From the NCBI GenBank assembly GCA_031280335.1, contig JAITGZ010000202.1, positions 1-5,642 on the forward strand: DNA of 5,642 nucleotides, in the 5' to 3' direction. Below, piece by piece: positions 1 to 5,591 of the stretch. The notes beneath the pieces were generated by a model. That model had not been told where the DNA came from. It made no database searches and was given only the letters and a program-made list of their open reading frames with translations. This stretch comes from Deltaproteobacteria bacterium (GTDB lineage: Bacteria; Desulfobacterota; Desulfovibrionia; Desulfovibrionales; Desulfovibrionaceae). Both the position numbers and the translations under genes were made by a program. How positions within the stretch are numbered: position 1 is the first letter of the stretch; each line of letters opens with the position of its first letter.

Positions 1-107
1 CCGCTACGAAAAGCTGGACTCAACCCATTTGGCTCTCACGCATCTGGCTGCGGCAATCATCGCTTTGCGAAAAGTGAGAACTAAAATTATTTATGGATAA
101 GCCCTAA
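1..107 (+). mobile_element. Right end of an IS5-family insertion sequence (boundary approximate)
   Basis: Sequence ending in an IS5-type transposase tail is followed directly by ATGGATAAGCCCTAAG (92-107). IS5-group elements typically insert at YTAR and duplicate four bases, and IS1031-group elements duplicate three bases (TNA). The CTAA at 104-107 fits either rule, which would put the element's last base near 103. The left end, the matching inverted repeat and the second target copy lie outside the window, so the boundary is an inference. Confidence 0.4.
2..100 (+). CDS. IS5-family transposase, C-terminal end (partial)
   Basis: The reading frame enters from the left edge and ends at TAA (98-100). 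It gives 32 residues beginning RYEKLDSTHLALTHLAAAII and ending RKVRTKIIYG. An R-Y-[DE]-K-L block followed by a hydrophobic helix and a basic tail is the usual C-terminus of IS5-family DDE transposases (the part after the last catalytic acidic residue). The catalytic domain and the start lie outside the window, so intactness cannot be judged. The protein would cut and rejoin the ends of its own insertion sequence. The short length limits certainty; the family assignment rests on recalled pattern rather than a search. Confidence 0.72.
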   Translation, partial: RYEKLDSTHLALTHLAAAIIALRKVRTKIIYG

Positions 108-202
108 GTCCAGCAAGTATCGTCAATCATGCGGCATGGGAGGATTACGCCGGCTGGCTGGTCAATATTTTGAGAGAACGCCACCCCCTGAAACCATTAA
201 AT
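101..202. other. Gap between IS end and the papain-like gene; possible gene remnant
   Basis: About 100 bases separate the transposase stop from the end of the minus-strand gene. No promoter or terminator stands out. In the same frame as the transposase, past its stop, the sequence stays open and reads ASIVNHAAWEDYAGWLVNIL from about 113. This is a protein-like composition rich in W, A and G, and could be the tail of a gene cut by the insertion. The frame then runs antisense into the next gene, where openness carries no information. I do not recognise the peptide. Confidence 0.25.
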
Positions 203-1048
203 CTATACTTTTTCTATAAAATACATAGATTCAATTTCCAGTCCAATCAGGCGTTTTTTATTCAGTTCTTCGGGGCACAGGGCGCAGCGGCGCAGTTGCA
301 GGCTGTGTATGGCCTGTTTATCGGCGGTGCAGTCATAGAGACGCAGTGTATCCAGACTGATGCTTCGCGCTGTACTCCAATGCGAAACCAGGGGGAGTCT
401 TTCAAAGGGGAGAAAGCGGTGAAAACGCAGCAGCAGGCTGCGTTTTTGCGCTGTTTCCCCGCTCAAGGGCTTAAACACCCCTTCCACAGGCAGCCAGCGG
501 CGCAGCACCGCACGCAGCTCATCTATGCTCCATTTCGCCGGGGTAGTTTCACCTGAACGCAACGATGCGGCACATTCAAATTCCCCTTTTGTCCGGCGCA
601 GATCCGCCTCGCCCAGAGCGGCCAAGGCCACTGGTTCCGGCGTGCGCAATCCGAGCCAGTTTATAAACTGTTCATCGTCAAAGCATGCGGCGCATGCCTC
701 CAAGCCGCGCCGCAAATGGACGGAGGCGGCCTGGCCGGTAAAGCCGGCCACTTCTTTTAGCTGGCGGGAGAAGGGAGGCGAGGAGGGGAGCCTGGCCACA
801 CGCAGGGCCAGTGAGCCTTCACGGCAAAAATTGCCCAGCAGGTAATCCATCAACCAATGGGAATCAGTACGGTTTTGCAGTAAAGATCGCCACAAAAGCG
901 CATGGCTGGAAATTTCGCGCAGGGTGCCGTTCAAAATACCCCGCCCCTGAGCCAGACGAATGCCGTGCGTCAACCGCAAGGCGTTGATCAGGGCGTAAAT
1001 GGCGCAAAAATAATCCAACTGCCCTTGATGATAAGGTTTTAAGGTCAT
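203..1048 (-). CDS. Uncharacterised papain-like / C39-like cysteine hydrolase domain protein
   Basis: A 281-residue protein with no signal peptide or membrane segment, so probably cytoplasmic. The N-terminus reads YHQGQLDYFCAIYALINAL (residues 6-24). The pattern Q-x4-C followed by a YA-x2-NA helix is typical of papain-like cysteine proteases of the C39-like type: Gln10 would form the oxyanion hole and Cys15 would be the nucleophile. Near the C-terminus, VSHW (221-224) followed 15 residues later by LYDC (237-240) supplies His223 and Asp239 in the right order for a Cys-His-Asp triad. The middle (about 30-200) matches nothing I recognise. The ATG at 1048 is the first in frame, but no clear Shine-Dalgarno precedes it, so the start is less certain than the fold. 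It is divergent from metK, with no partner gene on its strand here. Peptidase, transglutaminase-like and acyltransferase activity are all possible; the substrate is unknown. Confidence 0.7.
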   Translation of the reverse strand: MTLKPYHQGQLDYFCAIYALINALRLTHGIRLAQGRGILNGTLREISSHALLWRSLLQNRTDSHWLMDYLLGNFCREGSLALRVARLPSSPPFSRQLKEVAGFTGQAASVHLRRGLEACAACFDDEQFINWLGLRTPEPVALAALGEADLRRTKGEFECAASLRSGETTPAKWSIDELRAVLRRWLPVEGVFKPLSGETAQKRSLLLRFHRFLPFERLPLVSHWSTARSISLDTLRLYDCTADKQAIHSLQLRRCALCPEELNKKRLIGLEIESMYFIEKV

Positions 1049-1108
1049 AGGCCATTTATTGTACTGGACAAGATAGACTTTGCATAGTATGGATTTAGAC
1101 CGAACAAG

Positions 1109-1122
1109 TATATCCGGATATA
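1109..1122. promoter_or_regulatory. Perfect 14-bp palindrome, candidate operator
   Basis: TATATCCGGATATA reads the same on both strands. It lies 61 bases from the papain-like start and 224 bases from the metK start, in the divergent gap, where dimeric repressors commonly bind. SAM-cycle genes of Desulfovibrionales are known to be controlled by the ArsR-family regulator SahR, so this is one candidate reader, but I cannot confirm the motif from memory. It could equally control only the minus-strand gene or be chance in AT-rich DNA. Confidence 0.35.
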
Positions 1123-1186
1123 TTGATATGAATGTTTCTCAAAATCCGTAAGACCTGCGGAGACAATGTCTGGCTTGGCAGCGCGA

Positions 1187-1225
1187 GGGCAAGGGCATTG
1201 CCTTGTCCCAACCATGGGTTTTTTT
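1187..1225 (+). terminator. Hairpin with downstream T7 tract; possible terminator or attenuator
   Basis: GGG-CAAGG (1187-1194) can pair with CCTTG-T-CCC (1201-1209) with one bulged T. A second short stem, CCCA (1207-1210) with TGGG (1215-1218), is followed immediately by seven T (1219-1225). The two stems share CCC, so they exclude each other, which is the logic of an attenuator. The second stem has only four pairs, so the termination call is weak. It would act on plus-strand transcripts starting upstream, possibly a long metK leader. Confidence 0.3.
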
Positions 1226-1292
1226 CACCAGGGGCATCTCAGCCTGACGCAGAGTACCGCTGACCTGACTGAACGCGTGGTGGTCTCCATTT

Positions 1293-1320
1293 TTGTCAAC
1301 CCTATTAGAGCAATTTTACT
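1293..1320 (+). promoter_or_regulatory. Candidate sigma-70-type promoter for metK
   Basis: TTGTCA (1293-1298) matches the -35 consensus at five of six positions. TTTACT (1315-1320), 16 bases downstream, matches the -10 at four of six. Transcription would begin around 1327, leaving a short leader of about 20 bases before the ATG. The -10 overlaps the palindromic repeat. The match is moderate and other starts further upstream are not excluded. Confidence 0.35.
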
Positions 1321-1331
1321 TTGAACTTGCT
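1309..1331 (+). repeat. Small palindromic repeat, copy A (imperfect hairpin before metK)
   Basis: AGCAATTTTACTTTGAACTTGCT folds with AGCAA (1309-1313) pairing TTGCT (1327-1331), one T/C mismatch, then TT (1315-1316) with AA (1324-1325). Its first 15 bases are identical to the reverse complement of 3275-3289, and it resembles 5500-5528. It ends three bases before the metK Shine-Dalgarno AAGGAG (1334-1339), so as RNA the hairpin would sit right beside the ribosome binding site. Confidence 0.6.
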
Positions 1332-1345
1332 AGAAGGAGTTTTTC

Positions 1346-2518
1346 ATGATTCCAGCCAAAGGCAGATATTACTTCACCTCTGAATCCGTTACCGAAGGGC
1401 ATCCGGACAAGGTAGCCGACCAGATATCCGACGCCGTGTTGGACGCCCTGCTGGCCGATGACCCGGAGGCGCATGTGGCATGTGAAAGCCTGGTTACCAC
1501 CGGCATGGCCGTCATAGTTGGAGAAATCAGCACCACAGCCTATGCCGACCTGCCGGATATAGTGCGCCGTACCATCAAAGAGATCGGCTATTCCAGCTCG
1601 GATATGGGTTTTGATTGGCAAACCTGTGCCGTGATGTCTTCCATTGACAAGCAGTCCCCGGATATAGCCCAGGGCGTGAATCGTTCTAAACCTGAAGAAC
1701 AGGGCGCGGGCGATCAAGGCATGATGTTCGGCTTTGCCAGCAACGAAACCCCCACCCTCATGCCCGCCCCCATTTTCTGGGCGCACCGGCTTTCCCAACA
1801 ACTCACCCAGGCGCGCAAGGAAGGGATTATCCCTTACCTGCGTCCGGACGGCAAAACCCAGATTTCTTTTGAGTATGTTGACGGCAAACCCGTGCGGGTA
1901 AACAACGTGGTCGTCTCCAGCCAGCACGCCCCCAGCGCCTCGCAGGAGCAGATCGTCGCGGACATCACCAAACATGTGATTATCCCCACCCTGCCCGCCG
2001 ATATCTTTGACCCCAAAGACTGCCAGATTCTCATCAACACCACCGGTCGTTTTGTAGTGGGCGGCCCCATGGGCGACAGCGGCCTCACCGGGCGCAAGAT
2101 AATCCAGGATACCTATGGCGGCATGGGGGCACATGGCGGGGGCGCTTTTTCCGGCAAGGACCCCTCCAAGGTGGACCGCTCCGCCGCCTACATGGGACGC
2201 TACATAGCCAAGAATATAGTCGCGGCCGGACTGGCCCCCAAATGCGAGGTGCAGATCGCTTACTGCATCGGCGTGGCCGAGCCTGTATCCGTACTATGTT
2301 CGTCTCTGGGCACATCTGAAATCAGCGACGAAGCATTGACCGAAGCGGTCAAAAAGGTCTTTGACCTGCGGCCTTACCACATTATCAAACGCCTGGATCT
2401 CAAACGGCCCATCTATAAAAAAACTGCCTGCTACGGCCATTTCGGGCGGGAGCTGCCTGAATTCACTTGGGAAAAAACCGATGCCGTCCATGACCTGCGT
2501 ACGGCGGTCAAAGTATAA
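1346..2518 (+). CDS. metK: S-adenosylmethionine synthetase (methionine adenosyltransferase)
   Basis: It makes S-adenosylmethionine from methionine and ATP, releasing phosphate and pyrophosphate, in the cytoplasm; the family works as a tetramer of dimers. The 390 residues match the usual bacterial length (about 380-395). Family signatures are all present: ESVTEGHPDK (13-22) near the N-terminus, the hexapeptide GAGDQG (120-125), and the glycine-rich phosphate loop GGGAFSGKDPSKVDRS (264-279). The C-terminus DLRPYHIIKRLDL (340-352) and ACYGHFGR (361-368) is also typical. The ATG is preceded by AAGGAG at 1334-1339 with six bases spacing, and the protein begins at the expected family position. The gene appears intact. 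It stands as the first gene of its strand after a long divergent gap; no SAM riboswitch core was seen upstream. The sequence is very like remembered Desulfovibrio MetK, which supports the taxonomic call. Confidence 0.98.
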   Translation: MIPAKGRYYFTSESVTEGHPDKVADQISDAVLDALLADDPEAHVACESLVTTGMAVIVGEISTTAYADLPDIVRRTIKEIGYSSSDMGFDWQTCAVMSSIDKQSPDIAQGVNRSKPEEQGAGDQGMMFGFASNETPTLMPAPIFWAHRLSQQLTQARKEGIIPYLRPDGKTQISFEYVDGKPVRVNNVVVSSQHAPSASQEQIVADITKHVIIPTLPADIFDPKDCQILINTTGRFVVGGPMGDSGLTGRKIIQDTYGGMGAHGGGAFSGKDPSKVDRSAAYMGRYIAKNIVAAGLAPKCEVQIAYCIGVAEPVSVLCSSLGTSEISDEALTEAVKKVFDLRPYHIIKRLDLKRPIYKKTACYGHFGRELPEFTWEKTDAVHDLRTAVKV

Positions 2519-2521
2519 ACG

Positions 2522-2552
2522 CCCAACCGCGCTGCAATACGGCTGGGTTGGG
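2522..2552 (+). terminator. Hairpin just after metK, weak terminator candidate
   Basis: CCCAACC (2522-2528) pairs perfectly with GGTTGGG (2546-2552) around a 17-base loop that can partly pair internally. It starts four bases after the metK stop. Only a broken T-run (ATTTCT, about 2559-2564) follows, after several other bases, so it is a poor intrinsic terminator. It may instead stabilise the metK 3' end or give partial read-through into the next gene. Confidence 0.35.
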
Positions 2553-2577
2553 AGCCAGTATTTCTAAGCGAATAAAA

Positions 2578-3264
2578 ATGAAAAATATCACCCTGCCCCT
2601 GTTCATATTTTTTTGTCTTTTGTCCTTAACGGACGCAGCGTACGCGGCTGAGGTCAAAATCGGCGGTACAAGCATAAAATACAACCTCCCTAAAGGCTAC
2701 GTCCTGGCCGAAGGCGAGGCTTATGCCGAATTTTACTCCATGCTTGAGGGAATGATGTCCCAACAAGGGGGCATGACGCTTCACGCCGCCTATGTGTCCA
2801 AAGAGACGGATCGACGCTACAAGGCAGGTGAAGACATTTATCTGACGCGTTATCTTCTTCTTACCCATATACGGAGCATAGAGGATAAGACTATCTCCGC
2901 CAAGGATTTTCAAGGACTCAAAGATGCTTTATCCAAAAATTTCAGCCAAATCATTGAAAGCGCAGACCTGCGGGATAAAGTCAACCAGGCCATCGCCCAA
3001 CAGGGCACGGACGGTGTACAGGTCAAGGGATCAAGCTCTCTGGGACTTTTCGGGGCCAGCGATACGCAAGTCTCCACGTTGAGCAGACAAACCATAAACC
3101 TGGATAATGCGGAGCCGCTGGAACAGGCCATAGTTATGACGCACATTCTTGCGGAAAAGAAAATCATCAGCCTCTACCAATACCTTAAAATCAGTTCCTC
3201 TGACGAGATCGCCCCCTTTGCGGAGGATGCCCTAAAAGTAGTCAAAAGCATGGGTTTTAAATAA
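2578..3264 (+). CDS. Exported (periplasmic) protein of unknown function
   Basis: A 228-residue protein starting MKN, with a clear Sec signal peptide: a short basic start, a hydrophobic core (LPLFIFFCLLSL, 6-17), and a signal-peptidase I site after AYA (about residue 23). There is no convincing lipobox and no later membrane segment, so the mature protein of about 205 residues should be periplasmic or secreted. It begins AEVKIGGTSIKYNLPKGYVL. An opening of two short strands followed by 'LPKGY' recurs in small exported proteins of unknown function, but I do not recognise a named family. Two lysine/acid-rich helices are likely at about 105-145 and 185-228. I chose ATG 2578 because it starts a normal signal peptide; TTG 2548 in frame would add ten residues, lies inside the metK hairpin and has no ribosome binding site. 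ATG 2578 itself has only a weak one. It may be co-transcribed with metK (59-base gap). Confidence 0.75.
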   Translation: MKNITLPLFIFFCLLSLTDAAYAAEVKIGGTSIKYNLPKGYVLAEGEAYAEFYSMLEGMMSQQGGMTLHAAYVSKETDRRYKAGEDIYLTRYLLLTHIRSIEDKTISAKDFQGLKDALSKNFSQIIESADLRDKVNQAIAQQGTDGVQVKGSSSLGLFGASDTQVSTLSRQTINLDNAEPLEQAIVMTHILAEKKIISLYQYLKISSSDEIAPFAEDALKVVKSMGFK

Positions 3265-3274
3265 AAATAATCTC

Positions 3275-3292
3275 CAAAGTAAAATTGCTATA
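3275..3292 (-). repeat. Small palindromic repeat, copy C (half-copy, reversed)
   Basis: Read on the minus strand, 3289-3275 gives AGCAATTTTACTTTG, identical over 15 bases to copy A before metK. The second arm is not preserved: on the plus strand the preceding sequence is TAATCTC rather than an AGCAA-type arm. It lies between the exported protein and ferritin and overlaps the likely ferritin promoter. Confidence 0.55.
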
Positions 3293-3294
3293 GT
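3286..3294 (+). promoter_or_regulatory. Candidate extended -10 promoter for ferritin and GluRS
   Basis: TGCTATAGT contains TATAGT (3289-3294), five of six to the -10 consensus, preceded by TG one base upstream. This is the extended -10 form that does not depend on a good -35, and indeed the -35 position (about 3266-3271) is poor. Transcription would start near 3301, about 42 bases before the ferritin ATG. No Fur or PerR box was recognisable nearby. Confidence 0.5.
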
Positions 3295-3342
3295 TGTTAG
3301 ACGGTGAAAAAATTGTTACCAGAGGAAAAAGGAGCTGGGAAC

Positions 3343-3864
3343 ATGTTGAAAAAAAATTTGGTCAAGGCCTTCAGCGAACAGGTAAATGCCGAATATTACT
3401 CCGCCTATTTATATCTGGTCATGTCTGCTTATGCGGACCGGGCCGGTTTCAAGGGGGCGGCCAACTGGTTGTTTGTACAGGTCCAGGAGGAAACGGCCCA
3501 CGGCACACATATGTACCGGCATATTCTGGAACGCGGTGCCGACCCTGCCTTTGCCGACATCAAAACCCCTCCCTCAAATTTTCGTGGGATAAAGGATATT
3601 TTTGACAAAGTGCTGGAACACGAGCGCTTGGTTACCGAGCGCATCAACAACCTGGCCTCCCTGGCCTTGCGCGAGAACGATCACGCCAGCTACAACTTCA
3701 TCATGTGGTATGTAAACGAACAGACGGAAGAAGAAGCTGGCGTGGGCGATATTCTGGCCAAAATCGCCTTGGCGGACAAAAACCCCGGGCTGCTCTTCAC
3801 CCTGGATGCGGAATTGGGTAACAGAACCTTTGTGGATCCCTTCCCCCGGACGCAGGCGGATTAA
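3343..3864 (+). CDS. ftnA: Bacterial non-haem ferritin, iron storage
   Basis: A ferritin subunit of 173 residues: 24 subunits form a hollow shell that oxidises Fe(II) and stores Fe(III) mineral in the cytoplasm. Counting from MLKKNL, every ferroxidase residue known from E. coli FtnA falls at the same number: Glu17, Glu50, His53, Glu94, Gln127 and Glu130. Tyr24, Trp122 and the third iron site (Glu49, Glu126, Glu129) also match. Absence of a haem-binding Met pattern and the FtnA-like length argue against bacterioferritin. This exact register supports ATG 3343, which has GGAG (3331-3334) eight bases upstream; an in-frame GTG at 3304 would add 13 unsupported residues. The stop TAA (3862-3864) overlaps the next start by one base, so ferritin and the tRNA synthetase are probably one transcript with coupled translation. 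The symbol reflects the FtnA-type family rather than proven orthology. Confidence 0.95.
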   Translation: MLKKNLVKAFSEQVNAEYYSAYLYLVMSAYADRAGFKGAANWLFVQVQEETAHGTHMYRHILERGADPAFADIKTPPSNFRGIKDIFDKVLEHERLVTERINNLASLALRENDHASYNFIMWYVNEQTEEEAGVGDILAKIALADKNPGLLFTLDAELGNRTFVDPFPRTQAD

Positions 3865-5480
3865 TGTTGTACAACCCGGCTTCCCTGGAGGAGGCGGAGC
3901 GTCTCTTTCCCCCACGCGATCTCCCGCCGGGGGCGGAGGTATTGCGCATCGCCCCCAGTCCCACAGGCTTTCCGCACATAGGCACGGCCATGCAGGCCAC
4001 ACTCAATGCCGCTCTGGCCATAAAAACCGGCGGCGTTTTCATCCTGCGCATTGAGGATACGGATCGGGCCAGGATTGTGCCCGGGGCTGAAGCCGCCATT
4101 TTTGAGGCTCTGGAGTGGTTGGGGACGCCACCGGACGAAAGCCCGGCCCGGCAAGGGCCTTACGGACCTTACCGGCAGAGTGAACGACTGCCTCTATACA
4201 GACTTGCGGCGGAGCATCTTTTGGATGCAGGACGTGCTTACCGCTGCTTCTGCTCGCCGGAACGATTGGAGACCGTGCGCCAGGAACAGATGAAGGCCGG
4301 GGCCAACCCGCGTTATGACCGGCATTGCCTGAGCCTTGCCCCGGCAGAGGTACAAGCCAGGCTGCGGGCGGGGGATAGAAACGTTATTCGCTTTCGTGCG
4401 CCGGAAGGCGCGCCCATTTCTTTTATGGATGAGGTGCGCGGTGCCATTTCCTTTGACGCTTCCATGGTGGACGACCCCATTATCCTGAAGGCGGACGGCT
4501 ACCCCACCTACCATCTGGCCGCCTTGGTGGATGATCATTTCATGCGGGTAACCACGGTAATCAGGGGGGAGGAATGGATATCATCAACCCCCAAGCACAT
4601 CGCCCTGTACAAGGCTTTTGGCTGGGAAACTCCCAAATTCCTGCACACGGTGATCTTAAGGGATGCGCAACGCCGTAAGCTTTCCAAACGCAGCGGGGAT
4701 ACCTCCATGCACTGGTTCCGCTCCCACGGCTACCTGCCGGAAGGCTTCCGCAATTTTCTTACCCGCCTGCTCTGGCCCCACCCGGAAGAAAAGGACCTTT
4801 ATCCTTTTGAAGAATTCATCCGTTTATTCAATGTTCGCGATCTGCCGCGCACCGGCCCGGTGGTGGACTTGAAGTTACTGGATTTCATCAACGGTCATTA
4901 CCTCTCTCTGCGTACGCCCGAAGAAACCCGCCGTTCTTTTGTTCTTTATCTGGAAGAATTGGAAAAAAACGCGCAGGATGAGGCAGGCGTCTCCCCCATC
5001 TCCAAAGTGGATATGGCCGCATTGCGGCATGAGATCAGCGCCGACGCGGCCTATGCGGAAAAAGCCTTTGGAATTGAACCGGAGCGCAACCGTAAATTGG
5101 CGGATATTTTTGCAAACAATGGCTTTTTCTTTGCCGCCGCCTTCACCCCCGCCCCCAGGGAACTGTTGCTCAAATACGCCCCGGAAGCGGAGCAGGCTGC
5201 ATCTATATTGCGAGCCGTACTAAAACTGTACATTCCCTCGCCGGCAGGGCATATCCCCGGCGAGCCACCCTTTACGATGGGACATGAGGAGTGGGAAACG
5301 GCTATGCGCCGGATCGCCTCTGATTTTGAGGTGAAACCCAAAACAGTATTCATGCTGGCCCGCTTGGCCCTGACCGGAACGGAAAAAACCCCTCCTCTCC
5401 ACGATGTCTCGCTCATCCTAGGCCCGGAGCGGACGCAAAAAAGGCTTGCCCATGCCCTGACCGTGCTGGAATCAGCCTAA
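3864..5480 (+). CDS. gltX: Glutamyl-tRNA synthetase, long form with N-terminal extension
   Basis: A class I aminoacyl-tRNA synthetase that attaches glutamate to tRNA-Glu using ATP. The 538 residues exceed the usual 460-500. The Rossmann domain carries APSPTGFPHIGT (30-41; HIGH motif), LRIEDTDRAR (61-70), VIRGEEW (232-238) and the KMSKS-type loop RKLSKRSGD (271-279). The remainder, about 330-538, is the helical anticodon-binding half. About 27 residues precede the first strand (…LFPPRDLPPGAEVLRIAPSP). This extension and 'GEEW' in place of the common 'GDDH/GEDH' resemble the divergent GluRS group I recall from Clostridia rather than the standard proteobacterial form. The zinc-site region has Cys128-x-Cys130 and Cys155, but the last ligand expected two residues later (His in E. 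coli) is Ser157; His154 might substitute. The ATG overlaps the ferritin stop (TAATG), with AGGCGGA (3854-3860) as a fair ribosome binding site. Whether it is the only GluRS of the cell, or also charges tRNA-Gln, cannot be seen here. Confidence 0.95.
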   Translation: MLYNPASLEEAERLFPPRDLPPGAEVLRIAPSPTGFPHIGTAMQATLNAALAIKTGGVFILRIEDTDRARIVPGAEAAIFEALEWLGTPPDESPARQGPYGPYRQSERLPLYRLAAEHLLDAGRAYRCFCSPERLETVRQEQMKAGANPRYDRHCLSLAPAEVQARLRAGDRNVIRFRAPEGAPISFMDEVRGAISFDASMVDDPIILKADGYPTYHLAALVDDHFMRVTTVIRGEEWISSTPKHIALYKAFGWETPKFLHTVILRDAQRRKLSKRSGDTSMHWFRSHGYLPEGFRNFLTRLLWPHPEEKDLYPFEEFIRLFNVRDLPRTGPVVDLKLLDFINGHYLSLRTPEETRRSFVLYLEELEKNAQDEAGVSPISKVDMAALRHEISADAAYAEKAFGIEPERNRKLADIFANNGFFFAAAFTPAPRELLLKYAPEAEQAASILRAVLKLYIPSPAGHIPGEPPFTMGHEEWETAMRRIASDFEVKPKTVFMLARLALTGTEKTPPLHDVSLILGPERTQKRLAHALTVLESA

Positions 5481-5499
5481 ACCAAGACAATACGACTTT

Positions 5500-5528
5500 T
5501 AGGGCAATTTTATTTTGAAATTGCTCTA
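5500..5528 (+). repeat. Small palindromic repeat, copy B (near-perfect hairpin)
   Basis: TAGGGCAATTT (5500-5510) pairs with AAATTGCTCTA (5518-5528) over 11 bp with one G-T wobble, leaving a seven-base loop TATTTTG. It shares GCAATTTTA-TTTTGAA-TTGCT with copy A before metK. It begins 20 bases after the GluRS stop. No T-run follows, so it is not by itself a typical intrinsic terminator. Confidence 0.65.
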
Positions 5529-5555
5529 GCTGTACCCCGGACGCGTGTAAAGTAA

Positions 5556-5581
5556 AAAAGCCCATATTTCTATGGGCTTTT
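5556..5581 (+). terminator. Intrinsic terminator of the ferritin-GluRS unit
   Basis: AAAAGCCCATA (5556-5566) pairs perfectly with TATGGGCTTTT (5571-5581) around a TTTC loop. The GC core ends in a run of T, and the A-run on the other side (AAAAAAG, 5554-5560) would let it also work for minus-strand transcripts. It lies 75 bases after the GluRS stop, past repeat copy B. Confidence 0.8.
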
Positions 5582-5591
5582 GAAATCTGCC

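Larger units (their letters stand above)
1049..1345. other. Divergent intergenic region between the papain-like gene and metK
   Basis: The 297 bases between the two divergent starts are unusually long for this window. They hold a 14-bp palindrome at 1109-1122, a hairpin plus T-run at 1187-1225, a candidate metK promoter at 1293-1320 and a palindromic repeat at 1309-1331, each listed separately. I see no convincing protein-coding gene: a 43-codon frame at 1132-1263 (plus) has no ribosome binding site. I also looked for SAM-I, SAM-II and SAH riboswitch core sequences and saw none. Confidence 0.6.

Noticed and set aside
170..556. 128-codon plus-strand frame starting at TTG
   Set aside because: Most of it is antisense to the papain-like gene, and it lacks a ribosome binding site. 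Only the part before 203 is noted separately as a possible remnant.
1132..1263. 43-codon plus-strand frame upstream of metK (a possible leader peptide)
   Set aside because: There is no Shine-Dalgarno sequence and no run of Met or other regulatory codons, and its end does not line up with the hairpins as in classical attenuation.
1049..1345. Known SAM or SAH riboswitch before metK
   Set aside because: No recognisable conserved core of SAM-I, SAM-II or SAH classes was seen by eye on the plus strand; a covariance-model search would settle it.
1316..2134. Long 272-codon open frame on the minus strand opposite metK
   Set aside because: It is wholly antisense to a clearly real metK, and its translation (rich in G, H and R) resembles no protein; it is a codon-bias shadow.
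3265..3342. Fur or PerR box before ferritin
   Set aside because: The gap is AT-rich, but no segment gives a convincing GATAATGATAATCATTATC-like or TTATAATNATTATAA-like dyad.
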